Source: JALZKA01 sp033856515 (GTDB lineage: Bacteria > Actinomycetota > Thermoleophilia > Solirubrobacterales > 70-9). From it: a stretch of 32,557 bases of DNA. The notes under the pieces were generated by a model, which searched no databases, was not told where the DNA came from, and saw only the letters and a list, made by a program, of their open reading frames with translations. Made by a program: the position numbers and the translations under genes. The stretch is taken from NCBI GenBank assembly GCA_033856515.1, contig JAWVEY010000067.1, positions 1 to 32,557 on the forward strand, read 5' to 3'. Below, in pieces: positions 21,696 through 30,994 of this stretch. Within the stretch, counting starts at the first letter, position 1. Each line of letters opens with the position of its first letter.

Positions 21696-24600
21696 GTGGC
21701 ACTCGACCTGATCGTTGGACCGCCGAACTCGAACCGCGCGGGCGCGGTGCTCGACCGCCTGCGCAAAGCGCTCGATCGTGACCCCGTCCTAGTCGTTCCT
21801 ACTGGCGACGACATCGTTCGCTTCGAGCGCGACCTGTGCGCGGACGGCGCCGCTCAGGTTGGAGCGACGATCCGGACCTTCGGCTCGCTGTTCGACGAGA
21901 TCGCGAGCCTTACCGCCACGCCCGTGCCGCCGCGCCTCTCGCCACCGCAGCGCCTGGCGCTCGTGCGGGCCGCCGTCGCCTCGACCGATCTTCGCCTGCT
22001 CCGCCGGTCGTCCAAGTCGCCAGGCTTCGCGCCCGCTCTGGACACGCTGATCGCCGAGCTGCAAGCCGCGCTCGTCTCGCCCGCAGACCTCCGGGCCGCC
22101 GCCGACGCGGCGGAGGGAGACGCCGCGCAGGAGGAGGAGCTGGCGCACCTGTACGCCGAGTACGAGCGCCTGCGCGACGGCGCCGGGCGCTCCGATGGAG
22201 GATCGGTCGCAGCAGCCGCGGTCAACGCGATTCGCGCCCAGCCGGGCGCGTGGGGCAACTCGCCCGTCCTCATCTACGGGTTCGACGACCTAACCGAGGT
22301 CCAACTCGGCCTGATCTCGGTTCTCGCGGGCGCCTGCGAAGTCACGTTCGCCGTGAACTACTCGGATCGGAACGCGCTCGCAGCCCGCGCCGGCCTGTTG
22401 ACGCGCCTGGCGGACGAGGGCGGCTCGGTCGTCGAGGAGCTCCAGTTCGATACGAACTACACGGCCCGCGCCTCGCTCGCCCACATCGCACGGAACGTCT
22501 TCGAAAGCGACTCCGAGGTGGTCAATTCGCTCGACGGTGGGCTCGCGTTCCTCGCCAGCGCCGGAGAACGCGGTGAAGCCGAAGCGGCCGGAATCGGGAT
22601 CGCCCGCCTACTGGCGACCGGAACGAGCGCGGACGACATCGTCGTCACGCTCCGCCGCCCCTCAATGGAGGGGCCCTTGTTCGCGTCCGTCATGCGCGAG
22701 ATGGGCATCCCCGCCACGCTCGAAGCGCACCTCCCGCTCGCCGCCACGGCGGTGGGCCGGTCGCTCCTCGCGCTTTGCCGCGCCGCCGCGGACGACGGCG
22801 AGCCGGCCGACGTGATCGCGCATCTCCGTGCCGATGCCGCATTCCGGCCTTCTCGCGCCGACTGGGCCGAGCGCGATATCGCCCGGGGGAAGGCCGCCAC
22901 CGTCGAGAAGGTCCTCGAGCGCTGGGGCGACACCCCGCCCGCTCACCTGAAGCGCGTGTTCGAGGCTCGCGGCCCGGTCGAGCGCGTCCGCGCGGTCGCC
23001 GTAAGCGCGAGGCGAATCGCGGAGGCGGTGCATAAGGACAAGGCGCCGCTTGCGGGCGAGCACACGGCGGGCGTGCCACTCGATCCGATCGAGCTCCGCG
23101 CGGGCGTCGCGGCGGCTGAGCTCTTGGAGGAGTTGGCCGAGGTCGCGGCGCTTCCCGGCATCGATCCTCCCGACCTGGCCGACGCCGCCGACGCGATCGA
23201 GTCCGCGACGGTGCGCTCATGGCAGGGCTCGGCCGAGGGCCGGGTTCGCATCCTCAGCCCGTACCGGGTCCGCGCCGGCCGCGTGAAGCACCTCTTCTGC
23301 TGCGGTCTGCAGGAGGGTGCATTCCCGGGCCGCGGCGCGGCCGACCCTCTCCTTGGCGACGAGAGCCGCAGCCGGCTGGGCATCCCCGCCTTACGGCGCA
23401 CCGAGCAGGATCAGGAGGAGCGCTACCTCTTCAGCGTCTGCGTCTCGCGGCCGACGGAATCGCTCACGCTCAGCTGGCGCTCCTCAGACGACGAGGGCCA
23501 CCCTGCCGCGCGCTCGCCGTTCGTCGACGAGGTGATCGACCTGCTCGAGGGCGACGCGGACGCGGTGGAGGACGCTCTCACCACCGAGCGTGGCCTCGCC
23601 AACCCGGTTCCCAGGCCGTCCGATGCCACCACTCCGCGCTCGCTGGCGCGTGCCCTGACCGCATCGCTCAACCTGGACGTCGAAGCGCATCGAGCCCGGC
23701 TCGACGCGATGGGCGCGGACTTCAGCGTCTCGGGGCCGGTACTGGAGCTGGTCGGGAGCGTCCCCGACCCCCAGTACAAGCCGAAGGGGCTCCACCACCC
23801 CGCGGTACTCGAAGCCATCCGCTCGCGCGAGGCGCTCAGCGCAGGCTCGCTCGAAGGCTGGATCGAGTGTTCATACAGGTGGTTCGTCAGCCACGAGCTC
23901 TCCCCGCGGCGACTCGAGCCGACCGCGGACCCGCTCTGGCTCGGTGGCCTCGTCCACAAGGCGCTGGAGAAGCTGTACGCCGAGCCGCCGGGTTCCGACA
24001 CCATCCCGCGGAAGGCGGACCTTAATCTCTGGCAGGCGCGTTTCCGCGAGCTCCTGGACGAACTCGTGGCCGAGGGGTCCGACGGCGCGCTCAACGCCGA
24101 GCGAAGCATTTCGATCGCCCGGGTGAAGATCCAGGTCGAGAAGTTCCTCGAGGACGAGTCGCAACGGGACATCTCGTTCCGGCCGAAACCGGATCTGCTC
24201 GAGCGCAGCTTCGGGTTCCCAGAAGAGAACGACGACGATCCGGGCGCGCTCGACTTCGGCGATTTCAAGCTGCGCGGGTTCATCGACCGCATCGACGTCG
24301 CGCCCGACGGGAACAGCGCCATCGTCCGTGACTACAAAACGTCGAAGGAGGTCCCGGGCCGCAAACAGATCGTCGATCAAGGCAAGCTCCAGCTCCCTCT
24401 CTACATGCTGGTAGCTCGCGACCTGCTTCACCTCGACCCGATCGCCGGTCTCTACCACCCACTGGCGGCCTACGACAAGCGCCACGGCCGCGGCTACGGG
24501 CTGAAGGAGGAGACCGGAGAGGGCGGACTGCTCGAACAGGCGGGAGTGGAGACCGGAACGGACAAGGTGACACGGGAGGACCTGGACGAAGCCCTGGATG

Positions 24601-24767
24601 CGGCACGCGAACGCGCCAAGGTGAACGGGTTGCGCATGCTGGCTGGTGCCATCGACCGTGACCCGCTGAAGGGCAAGTGCAACAAGTACTGCGAATACCA
24701 GCCCATCTGCCGGCTCGAGCGCGCCGTCGGGCTCGAAGACGAGGGTGAGAACGGGGGTCCCGAGTGA
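21696..24767 (+). CDS. AddB-like subunit of an ATP-dependent helicase-nuclease, with Fe-S nuclease domain
   Basis: 1023 aa. AddAB/AdnAB-type complexes resect DNA double-strand breaks for recombination. The N-terminal ~650 residues look like a decayed UvrD-type helicase: LIVGPPNSNRAG stands where Walker A would be and lacks the GKT, and IYGFDDLTEVQ replaces a DEFQDT box. VRILSPYRVRAGRVKHLFCCGLQEGAFPG is typical AddB. The C-terminal RecB-like nuclease has His754, Asp864, Asp879 and Lys881 (DYKTSKE). Cys725, Cys995, Cys999 and Cys1005 match the AddB [4Fe-4S] staple. GTG start; its stop overlaps the next gene by 4 bp. Confidence 0.87.
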   Translation: MALDLIVGPPNSNRAGAVLDRLRKALDRDPVLVVPTGDDIVRFERDLCADGAAQVGATIRTFGSLFDEIASLTATPVPPRLSPPQRLALVRAAVASTDLRLLRRSSKSPGFAPALDTLIAELQAALVSPADLRAAADAAEGDAAQEEELAHLYAEYERLRDGAGRSDGGSVAAAAVNAIRAQPGAWGNSPVLIYGFDDLTEVQLGLISVLAGACEVTFAVNYSDRNALAARAGLLTRLADEGGSVVEELQFDTNYTARASLAHIARNVFESDSEVVNSLDGGLAFLASAGERGEAEAAGIGIARLLATGTSADDIVVTLRRPSMEGPLFASVMREMGIPATLEAHLPLAATAVGRSLLALCRAAADDGEPADVIAHLRADAAFRPSRADWAERDIARGKAATVEKVLERWGDTPPAHLKRVFEARGPVERVRAVAVSARRIAEAVHKDKAPLAGEHTAGVPLDPIELRAGVAAAELLEELAEVAALPGIDPPDLADAADAIESATVRSWQGSAEGRVRILSPYRVRAGRVKHLFCCGLQEGAFPGRGAADPLLGDESRSRLGIPALRRTEQDQEERYLFSVCVSRPTESLTLSWRSSDDEGHPAARSPFVDEVIDLLEGDADAVEDALTTERGLANPVPRPSDATTPRSLARALTASLNLDVEAHRARLDAMGADFSVSGPVLELVGSVPDPQYKPKGLHHPAVLEAIRSREALSAGSLEGWIECSYRWFVSHELSPRRLEPTADPLWLGGLVHKALEKLYAEPPGSDTIPRKADLNLWQARFRELLDELVAEGSDGALNAERSISIARVKIQVEKFLEDESQRDISFRPKPDLLERSFGFPEENDDDPGALDFGDFKLRGFIDRIDVAPDGNSAIVRDYKTSKEVPGRKQIVDQGKLQLPLYMLVARDLLHLDPIAGLYHPLAAYDKRHGRGYGLKEETGEGGLLEQAGVETGTDKVTREDLDEALDAARERAKVNGLRMLAGAIDRDPLKGKCNKYCEYQPICRLERAVGLEDEGENGGPE

Positions 24768-27700
24768 GCGAGCCCCCGGTAGGCCGCGAGCCGACTCCCG
24801 AACAGCGGAACGCAATCGAGACGCGCGACGGCGACGTCTTCTGCGAAGCAGGCGCCGGCACCGGCAAGACGCGCGTGCTCGTGGGGCGCTACTGCGGGGC
24901 GCTCCTCGAAGACGGCGCGAAGATCGACGAGATCCTCGCCTTCACGTTCACCGAACGAGCGGCCGCGGAGCTGCGCCAGCGCATCCGGCGTGAGCTCGCC
25001 GCCAGGGGCGAGCGCCGCTTGGCGCGCGATACCGAGGGCGCATGGGTCACCACTATCCACGGTTTCTGCCGGCGTCTCCTAGCAGCGCACCCTGTGGCCG
25101 CCGGGCTCGACCCACGCTTCCGTGTGCTCGACGCGCCCGAGTCCCAGCGGCTCCTCTCCCAAGCAGCTCGTGAGGCCGTGGACGCCCTCGTCACCGGTGG
25201 CAACGAGACAGTGCAACGGGTCACCGCGGCCTACCGGCCGTGGCGCATCCGCGACATCACGCTGATGGCGCACGAGCGTCTGCGAAGCCAGGGCATGGCC
25301 GCGCCGCGCCTGCCCGAAGTCGGCGAGCCCAAGCGCTCGCAGAAGGACGATGATCGTGACTTGAGCGTCGACGAGCGGCGCTTCGCGCTCGAAGCCCGTG
25401 CCGCGTTCGACGCCGTGCTCGACGAGACGAACCGGCGCTACTCAGAGCTCAAGCGGATCCGCTCGGGCCTCGACTTCTCCGACCTGGAGATCCACGCGGT
25501 CGAGCTCCTACGCACCTCGCCGGCGGTCCGGGACCAGTGGCACGGGCGCTTCAAGCACCTGATGGTCGATGAGTTCCAGGACACGAACCGGGTCCAGCTC
25601 GACCTCGTCGACCAGCTTCGCGGCACCGAGACGCGCCTGTTCACAGTGGGCGACGAGCACCAGTCCATCTACCGATTCAGGAACGCCGACCTCGAAGTGT
25701 TCCGCGCGCAGCGGCGAAAGGCCGAGGAGTCGCCAACCACGGAGGTACTTCCTCTGCGCGGGAACTTCCGCTCGCGTCCGCCGATCCTCGACGCCGCGAA
25801 CGCATTCGGCGACACCCTGCTCGAGAACTTCGCGCACCTCGTGGTCGGAGAGGGATCGGACCAGGACATTCCGGGCTCGCCCGAGGTCGAGCTTCTCCTC
25901 ACCTACCAGGAGGGAACTGGCGCAAAGCACCTGAAGTGGAAGGACCACGAGGGCGTGATGAAACGGCCCCAGTCCGAAACCAATCTGGCGATAGTCGCGC
26001 AGGCGCGCGCGCTCGCCGAGCGACTGCGCGAGCTGGTGGATGACGAGGAGGTGAATCGCGGCGACATCGTCGTGCTGCTCCGGGCCTTTACGCACGTAGA
26101 CGCCTACGAGGAGGCCCTGCGGCGCTTCGGGCTCGAGCCGTACGTTGTCGGCGGGCGCGGGTATTGGTCGCAACAGCAGGTCGAGGACATCTTGCGGCTC
26201 CTGGGCGTGGTCGCCAACCCGCTCGACGACGAGATGCTCTTCGGCGCGCTTGCCTGCCCGGCCGTCGGGGTCACCCCCGACACGCTCTGGCTCCTTCGCG
26301 CTGCGGCGGGCAAGGGGCACGTTTGGCCGGCGCTCGAGATCGGTTTCGGCGCGCGGACCGACGACGAGTCTGACTTCGAGCTCGACGAGCCCGAGCGGCT
26401 GGAGCAGGTCGAGGAAGGCGACGCTTCGAAGCTCCGGGACTTCTGCGAAAAGCTCGGCGCCCTCCGTGCTGAGGCCCCGCTGCTGCCACTCGACGTCTTG
26501 GTCGAGCGGGCGATGAACGCTTTCTCCTATGACCTCGCGCTGCTCGCGAAGAGCCAGCCGGCCGGGCGCATGGCGAACGTGCGGAAGCTGATGCGGATCG
26601 CGGCGGAGTTCGAGCGGAACGAAGGCCGGGACCTCAGAACCTTCCTCGTCCAGGCCGCCGAGTCGACGCAGCGCGACGAGCGCGAGGGGCTGGCGCCGGT
26701 CCAGGCCGAGGATCACGACGGCGTGCGGATCATGACCGTCCACGGCGCCAAGGGGCTGGAGTTCCCGGTGGTTGCGGTCCCCGAGCTCGATCGCGCACTG
26801 CAGGCCGGCCGCAGAAACTCGGACATCTGGATCGGTCGGGTCAACGACGAGGGCGAGCCCTGCCGGTTCGGCCTCCGGCTGGCCTTCCCGACCGAGAAGT
26901 CGTTCGGCGTTTGGGAGCTGGAGGAGCTCAACTCAGAAGAGAAGGAAGCCGACGCCGAAGAGGCATGCCGCCTCAATTACGTGGCGATGACCCGGGCGCA
27001 GGACCGCCTGCTCCTCTCGGGCCAGTACAAGGACAAGGACTGCGTCGCCTCCGAGCCGGATCCGAAGGACAGTGTCTTGAAGCGCATCCTGCCCCTGCTC
27101 GTCGACTCCGGATGGGACGAGACGAGCGGCCTCGTCAACTGGCCCGTGCCTCTGCAGGTGCGCGTCCAGCGCCCGAGCGAGGAACGGGCGATTGCGCTGA
27201 CGCCAGCGCCCCCGTCGGCGGCCCTGCCGACTGAGGATGTCCTGGGCGCGATGCCGCCGATCCTGGAAGGTGGCCGCTCGGTCGTGCCGCTCGGACATCT
27301 CTCCTACTCCGCGCTGGACGCCTTCAAGCGTTGCGGCTACCGCTTTTACGTAGAGCGTGTCCTGGGCGTGCGGGCGGGCCTGGTGACCGCGGCGGCTCCG
27401 CGCGAGGACGATGGCGACGAGCCAGACGAGGAGGCGCGGGCAGGCGATGAGCTCCACGAGCCGGACGACGACGCTGTCGTCGGCGGCGCTGGGCCCTCCC
27501 CCGCGCTCGCGCTTGGCAACGCGGTCCACGCGGCGCTCGAATGGAGCGCGCGGGCCGGCTGGGAGCATCCGGGCCCCGAGCGGCTTGCCGCGCTGCTCGC
27601 TCGCGAGGGCGTCGAGGACTCGGAAGTGCTCGCACGCGCGACGCGGTTGGTGGATGGGTGGCTGGGATCGGCGCTCTGCGCGGAGCTCCGTGATGCTCGC

Positions 27701-28174
27701 GTCAGGCCTGAGGCACCTTTTGTGCTGCCGCTTGGCGGGACTGTCCTACGGGGCAACATCGACCTGCTTGCGACTCCGAACAACGGCAGCGATAAGGGAG
27801 ACGCCGCGATCGTGGTCGACTTCAAGACTGATCGCGTGGGATCCGACGGGGTCGTCCCACTGGGTGAGCGGTATGCGTCGCAGCGGGCTGTCTATGCGCT
27901 TGCGGCCTCGGGTTCTGGCGGCGGTGGGCCCGTGCGAACCGCCCACGTTTTCCTCGAACGACCCGACGAGCCTGTGGTCGAGGTCTTTGACGAGGCCGCG
28001 CTTGCCACCGCGCGCGCGAGCCTCGAAGGCCTCATTGCTCAGATCCGCGCGGGGTCGTTCGAGGTGACGCATGAGCCCTACGCCGCGCTCTGCTTCGGCT
28101 GCCCGGCGGCCCCACGCCTGTGCCCGCGCCCCGCGTGGCGCCCGTCACGCGACGCCCCCGCCCCGGTCCGATGA
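24764..28174 (+). CDS. AddA-like UvrD-family helicase with C-terminal Fe-S nuclease domain
   Basis: 1136 aa. The motor subunit: Walker A EAGAGTGKTRVL with Lys35, FTFTERAAAELRQRI (motif Ia), TIHGFCRRLL, DEFQDT (residues 269-274), GDEHQSIYRFRNAD, LRGNFRS, VRIMTVHGAKGLEFPVV (motif V) and NYVAMTRAQDRLLLSG (motif VI). After an acidic linker comes a RecB-type nuclease domain with His922, Asp1000, Asp1019 and Lys1021 (DFKTD). Cys857 plus Cys1110, Cys1113 and Cys1120 form an Fe-S-type cysteine set. Classical Firmicute AddA lacks such a set, so the protein is closer to an AdnAB-like arrangement with nuclease domains on both subunits. GTG start overlaps the AddB-like stop; its TGA overlaps the next ATG. 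Confidence 0.9.
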   Translation: MSEPPVGREPTPEQRNAIETRDGDVFCEAGAGTGKTRVLVGRYCGALLEDGAKIDEILAFTFTERAAAELRQRIRRELAARGERRLARDTEGAWVTTIHGFCRRLLAAHPVAAGLDPRFRVLDAPESQRLLSQAAREAVDALVTGGNETVQRVTAAYRPWRIRDITLMAHERLRSQGMAAPRLPEVGEPKRSQKDDDRDLSVDERRFALEARAAFDAVLDETNRRYSELKRIRSGLDFSDLEIHAVELLRTSPAVRDQWHGRFKHLMVDEFQDTNRVQLDLVDQLRGTETRLFTVGDEHQSIYRFRNADLEVFRAQRRKAEESPTTEVLPLRGNFRSRPPILDAANAFGDTLLENFAHLVVGEGSDQDIPGSPEVELLLTYQEGTGAKHLKWKDHEGVMKRPQSETNLAIVAQARALAERLRELVDDEEVNRGDIVVLLRAFTHVDAYEEALRRFGLEPYVVGGRGYWSQQQVEDILRLLGVVANPLDDEMLFGALACPAVGVTPDTLWLLRAAAGKGHVWPALEIGFGARTDDESDFELDEPERLEQVEEGDASKLRDFCEKLGALRAEAPLLPLDVLVERAMNAFSYDLALLAKSQPAGRMANVRKLMRIAAEFERNEGRDLRTFLVQAAESTQRDEREGLAPVQAEDHDGVRIMTVHGAKGLEFPVVAVPELDRALQAGRRNSDIWIGRVNDEGEPCRFGLRLAFPTEKSFGVWELEELNSEEKEADAEEACRLNYVAMTRAQDRLLLSGQYKDKDCVASEPDPKDSVLKRILPLLVDSGWDETSGLVNWPVPLQVRVQRPSEERAIALTPAPPSAALPTEDVLGAMPPILEGGRSVVPLGHLSYSALDAFKRCGYRFYVERVLGVRAGLVTAAAPREDDGDEPDEEARAGDELHEPDDDAVVGGAGPSPALALGNAVHAALEWSARAGWEHPGPERLAALLAREGVEDSEVLARATRLVDGWLGSALCAELRDARVRPEAPFVLPLGGTVLRGNIDLLATPNNGSDKGDAAIVVDFKTDRVGSDGVVPLGERYASQRAVYALAASGSGGGGPVRTAHVFLERPDEPVVEVFDEAALATARASLEGLIAQIRAGSFEVTHEPYAALCFGCPAAPRLCPRPAWRPSRDAPAPVR

Positions 28175-28761
28175 AGCTCGCAGTGTTCGGGTATGGCTCG
28201 CTGGTGAGCCGGGGGTCGATCGCCGAGACGCTCGGGCATGAGGCGCCCGCGCCAATTCCGGCGCGGCTGGCGGGATGGCAGAGGCGCTGGTCTGTCTACC
28301 GGAAGAACGCTGCCCACGAGAAGGTGTTCGAGCGGGTGGACGGGGAGCCGTTCGAGCACATCGTCGGCCTCAACATCGAGCGGGCGCCTGATGCGCCCGA
28401 GAGCGAGTGGCCGAACGGGGCGCTGATCGAGCTGACGGAGGCGGAGCTCGAGCGGCTCGACGGGCGCGAATTGCGCTACGACCGGGTTGAGGTGGATCCC
28501 GGCGACGCGATGGCGGCCGAGCCACATGGCCTTGACCACATCTATGCCTTCACCGCAAAGGAGGGCCATTTCGCGGTGGAGACGCCCCCTGGCTCGATCA
28601 TCATCGCGTCGTACGTGCGGGCGTGTGAGGCGGCCTTCAACGAGCTAGGGCCGGGGACGTGGGAAAGGTTCTTGGCAACCACGGGAGAGTTTCCCGCGCC
28701 GGTGGTGGACGTGAGGCTGGTGGCCGACGAGATCCCTGAGGGCAACCCTCGGGCTTGGTAA
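28171..28761 (+). CDS. Gamma-glutamylcyclotransferase-like protein
   Basis: 196 aa. The GGCT/AIG2 fold is marked by FGYGSLVSRG at the N-terminus (the substrate-binding YGSL loop), ARLAGWQRRW, VGLNIERAPDAPESEWPNGALIELTEAELERLDGRE with the likely catalytic Glu in this helix, and YDRVEVDP. The last ~50 residues (IIIASYVRACEAAFNELGPG and on) differ from minimal GGCTs and resemble longer bacterial members. Family enzymes split gamma-glutamyl amides to 5-oxoproline; the substrate here is unknown. ATG start overlaps the helicase stop (ATGA), so it is coupled to the AddAB-like pair. The 47-bp palindrome starts 3 bp after its stop. Confidence 0.82.
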   Translation: MKLAVFGYGSLVSRGSIAETLGHEAPAPIPARLAGWQRRWSVYRKNAAHEKVFERVDGEPFEHIVGLNIERAPDAPESEWPNGALIELTEAELERLDGRELRYDRVEVDPGDAMAAEPHGLDHIYAFTAKEGHFAVETPPGSIIIASYVRACEAAFNELGPGTWERFLATTGEFPAPVVDVRLVADEIPEGNPRAW

Positions 28762-28764
28762 ACG

Positions 28765-28811
28765 CCGAAAGTAGGAATTCCCGCGATATGTGCGGGAATT
28801 CCACCTCTCGG
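28765..28811. repeat. 47-bp palindromic element, copy 2 (loop inverted relative to copy 1)
   Basis: Perfect 11-bp arms GGAATTCCCGC / GCGGGAATTCC around a 7-nt loop GATATGT, flanked by CCGAAAG and ACCTCTCGG. It matches the unit at 1582-1628 at all flank and arm positions except two (CA/TA before the arm, and one arm base), while its loop is the exact reverse complement of the other loop. It lies between the convergent GGCT-like and DHFR-like genes. Possible bidirectional terminator or mobile palindromic repeat. Confidence 0.8.
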
Positions 28812-28827
28812 TGCGGCTTGGCTGCAG

Positions 28828-29472
28828 CTACGCCGCTTCGTAGCGGACGTGGGTGACGCCCGGGCTCTGGATTGCGCGGGTGATTTGGAGGTCTCGCGGG
28901 CCGTCGAGGTCGCCGTCGAAGAGGCGGACGCCTCCGCCCAGGAGCACGGGTGCGATGTGGATCTGCATCTCGTCGAGGAGGCCGGCCGCCAGGTATTGCT
29001 GGGCGACGTTCGCGCCGCCCGAGATCTGGATGTCCTCGTCGCCCGCTGCGTCGCGCGCACGCTCCAGGGCCGCTTCGATGCCCTCGGTCACGAACTCGAA
29101 CCGGGTCTCACCCAGCTCGAGCGGCTCGCGCTCGTGATGGGTGAGGATGAACACGGGCACCTTGAAGGGCGGGTCGTCGCCCCACCAGCCCTTGAACGGC
29201 TCGTCGCCCCAGGGGCCGTTCTCGCCGCAGAACATCAGCTTGCCCATGATCACCGCGCCGTAGCTCGAAGCGGCTTCCGCGATCACGTCGTCGTCGGTGC
29301 CGGTCTCGCCCTCCGAGGGGTCGTAGCCGTGCGCCTCCTTCCAGCTCGCCAGACGAGTCACCCAGTCGTGGAGTTTCTCCCCGCCCACGCCGAGTGGCTC
29401 GTCATGGGTCGCGTTGGGACCGGCGACGTAGCCGTCCACCGACATGGAGATTTCCAGCTTGAGCTTGCTCAT
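28828..29472 (-). CDS. Dihydrofolate reductase-family (RibD C-terminal-like) protein
   Basis: 214 aa. It starts MSKLKLEISMSVDGYVAGPN, the usual opening of the RibD_C/DHFR-like family, with ASSYGAVIMGKLMFCG, VPVFILTHHEREPL, EDIQISGGANVAQQYLAAGLLDEMQIHIAPVLLGGGVRLF as the nucleotide-binding core and C-terminal conserved block. These proteins use NAD(P)H, but the substrate of stand-alone members is usually unknown; it is not a proven folate enzyme. ATG with GGGAG six bases upstream. It lies 25 bp downstream of the MFS exporter gene on the same strand, so it is probably co-transcribed with it. Confidence 0.87.
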   Translation of the reverse strand: MSKLKLEISMSVDGYVAGPNATHDEPLGVGGEKLHDWVTRLASWKEAHGYDPSEGETGTDDDVIAEAASSYGAVIMGKLMFCGENGPWGDEPFKGWWGDDPPFKVPVFILTHHEREPLELGETRFEFVTEGIEAALERARDAAGDEDIQISGGANVAQQYLAAGLLDEMQIHIAPVLLGGGVRLFDGDLDGPRDLQITRAIQSPGVTHVRYEAA

Positions 29473-29497
29473 GGATCTCCCTTTGTTGAGGTTGTAG

Positions 29498-30988
29498 CTA
29501 GCTGGCCGAGTACGCGGGTTCGCGCTGGTCAGCCTCGCGGGAGCCGTCGCCCTCAGGCGCCTCGGCGTGGCCGGGCACCTCGTCGGGTGCCTCGACCACT
29601 ATGGCGGCGACCGCGACAGCGACCGCCACCAGCGCGGCGCCGATCCAGAACGCGAGGTGGTACCCGCTGACCAGTGCCGAAGGCTCGCTGGTCCCGTCGG
29701 CGATCAGGTTCTCGGTGCGCGTCGCGGACAGTGTCGCGAGGACCGCGAGCCCCAGCGCTGCGCCGACCTGAGCGGTCGTGTTGACGAGGCCTGATGCGAG
29801 ACCAGCGTCCTCCTGCGTGGCGCCCGACATCGCGAGCGTCATCAGCGACGTGAATGACGCACCGGCGCCGATTCCGAGAAGGAGCATCGGCGGCAGGACG
29901 TTCTCCAGGTAGACGCCATCGACCGGCGTGTTCGTGAAGAGCGCGAGGCCGATCCCGATCAGAGTGAGCCCCGGGATCAGAACATTCTTCGGCCCGAAGC
30001 GGTTGATCAGGCGGTCCGAGAAGCGGATCGACATGATCCCCATCGCGAGCGTCGTCGGCAGGAAGGCAAAGCCGATCTGGAGCGCGTCATAGCCCAAGAC
30101 CTGCTGCATGTATAGCGAGCCCATGAAGAACATCGCGAACATCCCGGCAACCGTGAGCGCCTGGATGATGTTTGCCCCCGACACATTCCGCGAGCGGAAC
30201 ATGCGAAGCGGCATCAGCGGGTTGGCCGCATGCGCCTGGCGGTAGACAAAGAGAGCAAGGAGCGCCGACGAGATCGCACCCAGGATGAGCGTCGTCGAGT
30301 TGGCCCAGCCATCCTCGGCCGCGGGGCCGACGATCGTGTAGACACCGAGCATCAGCGACGAGGTGATGAGGACCGCGCCGGGGATGTCCGTGCCCTTGTC
30401 GAAGCCCAGGCCCTTGTCGCGCGTGACGAGCTTGTTGGCCGCAAGCGCGGTGCCGATCCCGATCGGAATGTTGATGAAGAAGATCCAGTGCCAGTTGATG
30501 GCATCGGTCAAGACGCCGCCTGCGAGAAGCCCAATCGATCCGCCGGCGGATGCGACGAACGCGTAGACACCGAGCGCCTTCGCCTGTTCCTTCGGCTCCT
30601 GGAACATCGTCACGATCATCCCCAGGATCACGGCCGAGGTGAGAGCGCCCCCGATGCCCTGGATGAACCGCGCGCCGACCAGGAGCTCCTGGCTCTGTGC
30701 GAACCCGCAGACGAGCGAGGCGGCGAGGAAAATTGCCATTCCCGCCATGAAGACGCTCTTCCGTCCCAGGAGGTCGCCCAGGCGCCCGGAGAGGAGCAGT
30801 AGCCCGCCGAAGGCGATCAGGTAGCCGTTAACGACCCACGCGAGGCCAGACTGGCTGAAACCGAGGTCTTCCTGGATCGCGGGCAGCGCGACGTTCACTA
30901 CCGTCATATCGAGCACGATCATGAGAAAGCCGACGCAAAGGACGTAGAGGGCGAGCCAGCGGTCTCGGGCTGAATCTGCGGTTGTCAT
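29498..30988 (-). CDS. MFS exporter, DHA2 (EmrB/QacA) family
   Basis: 496 aa with about 14 hydrophobic helices. DHA2 pumps use the proton gradient to export drugs or toxic compounds. Seen: FLMIVLDMTVVNVALPAIQ in helix 1 (the D-x-T-v-v-N-v-A-l-P motif), GRLGDLLGRKSVF (motif A loop), GARFIQGIGGAL (motif B) and GGSIGLLAGGVLTDAINWHWIFFINIPIG (motif C region). The tail is acidic. ATG with GGAGA about nine bases upstream. Upstream lie an SD-pairing sequence and a 17-bp palindrome that look regulatory; no regulator gene adjoins. The DHFR-like gene follows. Substrate unknown. Confidence 0.92.
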   Translation of the reverse strand: MTTADSARDRWLALYVLCVGFLMIVLDMTVVNVALPAIQEDLGFSQSGLAWVVNGYLIAFGGLLLLSGRLGDLLGRKSVFMAGMAIFLAASLVCGFAQSQELLVGARFIQGIGGALTSAVILGMIVTMFQEPKEQAKALGVYAFVASAGGSIGLLAGGVLTDAINWHWIFFINIPIGIGTALAANKLVTRDKGLGFDKGTDIPGAVLITSSLMLGVYTIVGPAAEDGWANSTTLILGAISSALLALFVYRQAHAANPLMPLRMFRSRNVSGANIIQALTVAGMFAMFFMGSLYMQQVLGYDALQIGFAFLPTTLAMGIMSIRFSDRLINRFGPKNVLIPGLTLIGIGLALFTNTPVDGVYLENVLPPMLLLGIGAGASFTSLMTLAMSGATQEDAGLASGLVNTTAQVGAALGLAVLATLSATRTENLIADGTSEPSALVSGYHLAFWIGAALVAVAVAVAAIVVEAPDEVPGHAEAPEGDGSREADQREPAYSAS

Positions 30989-30994
30989 CCGGGG

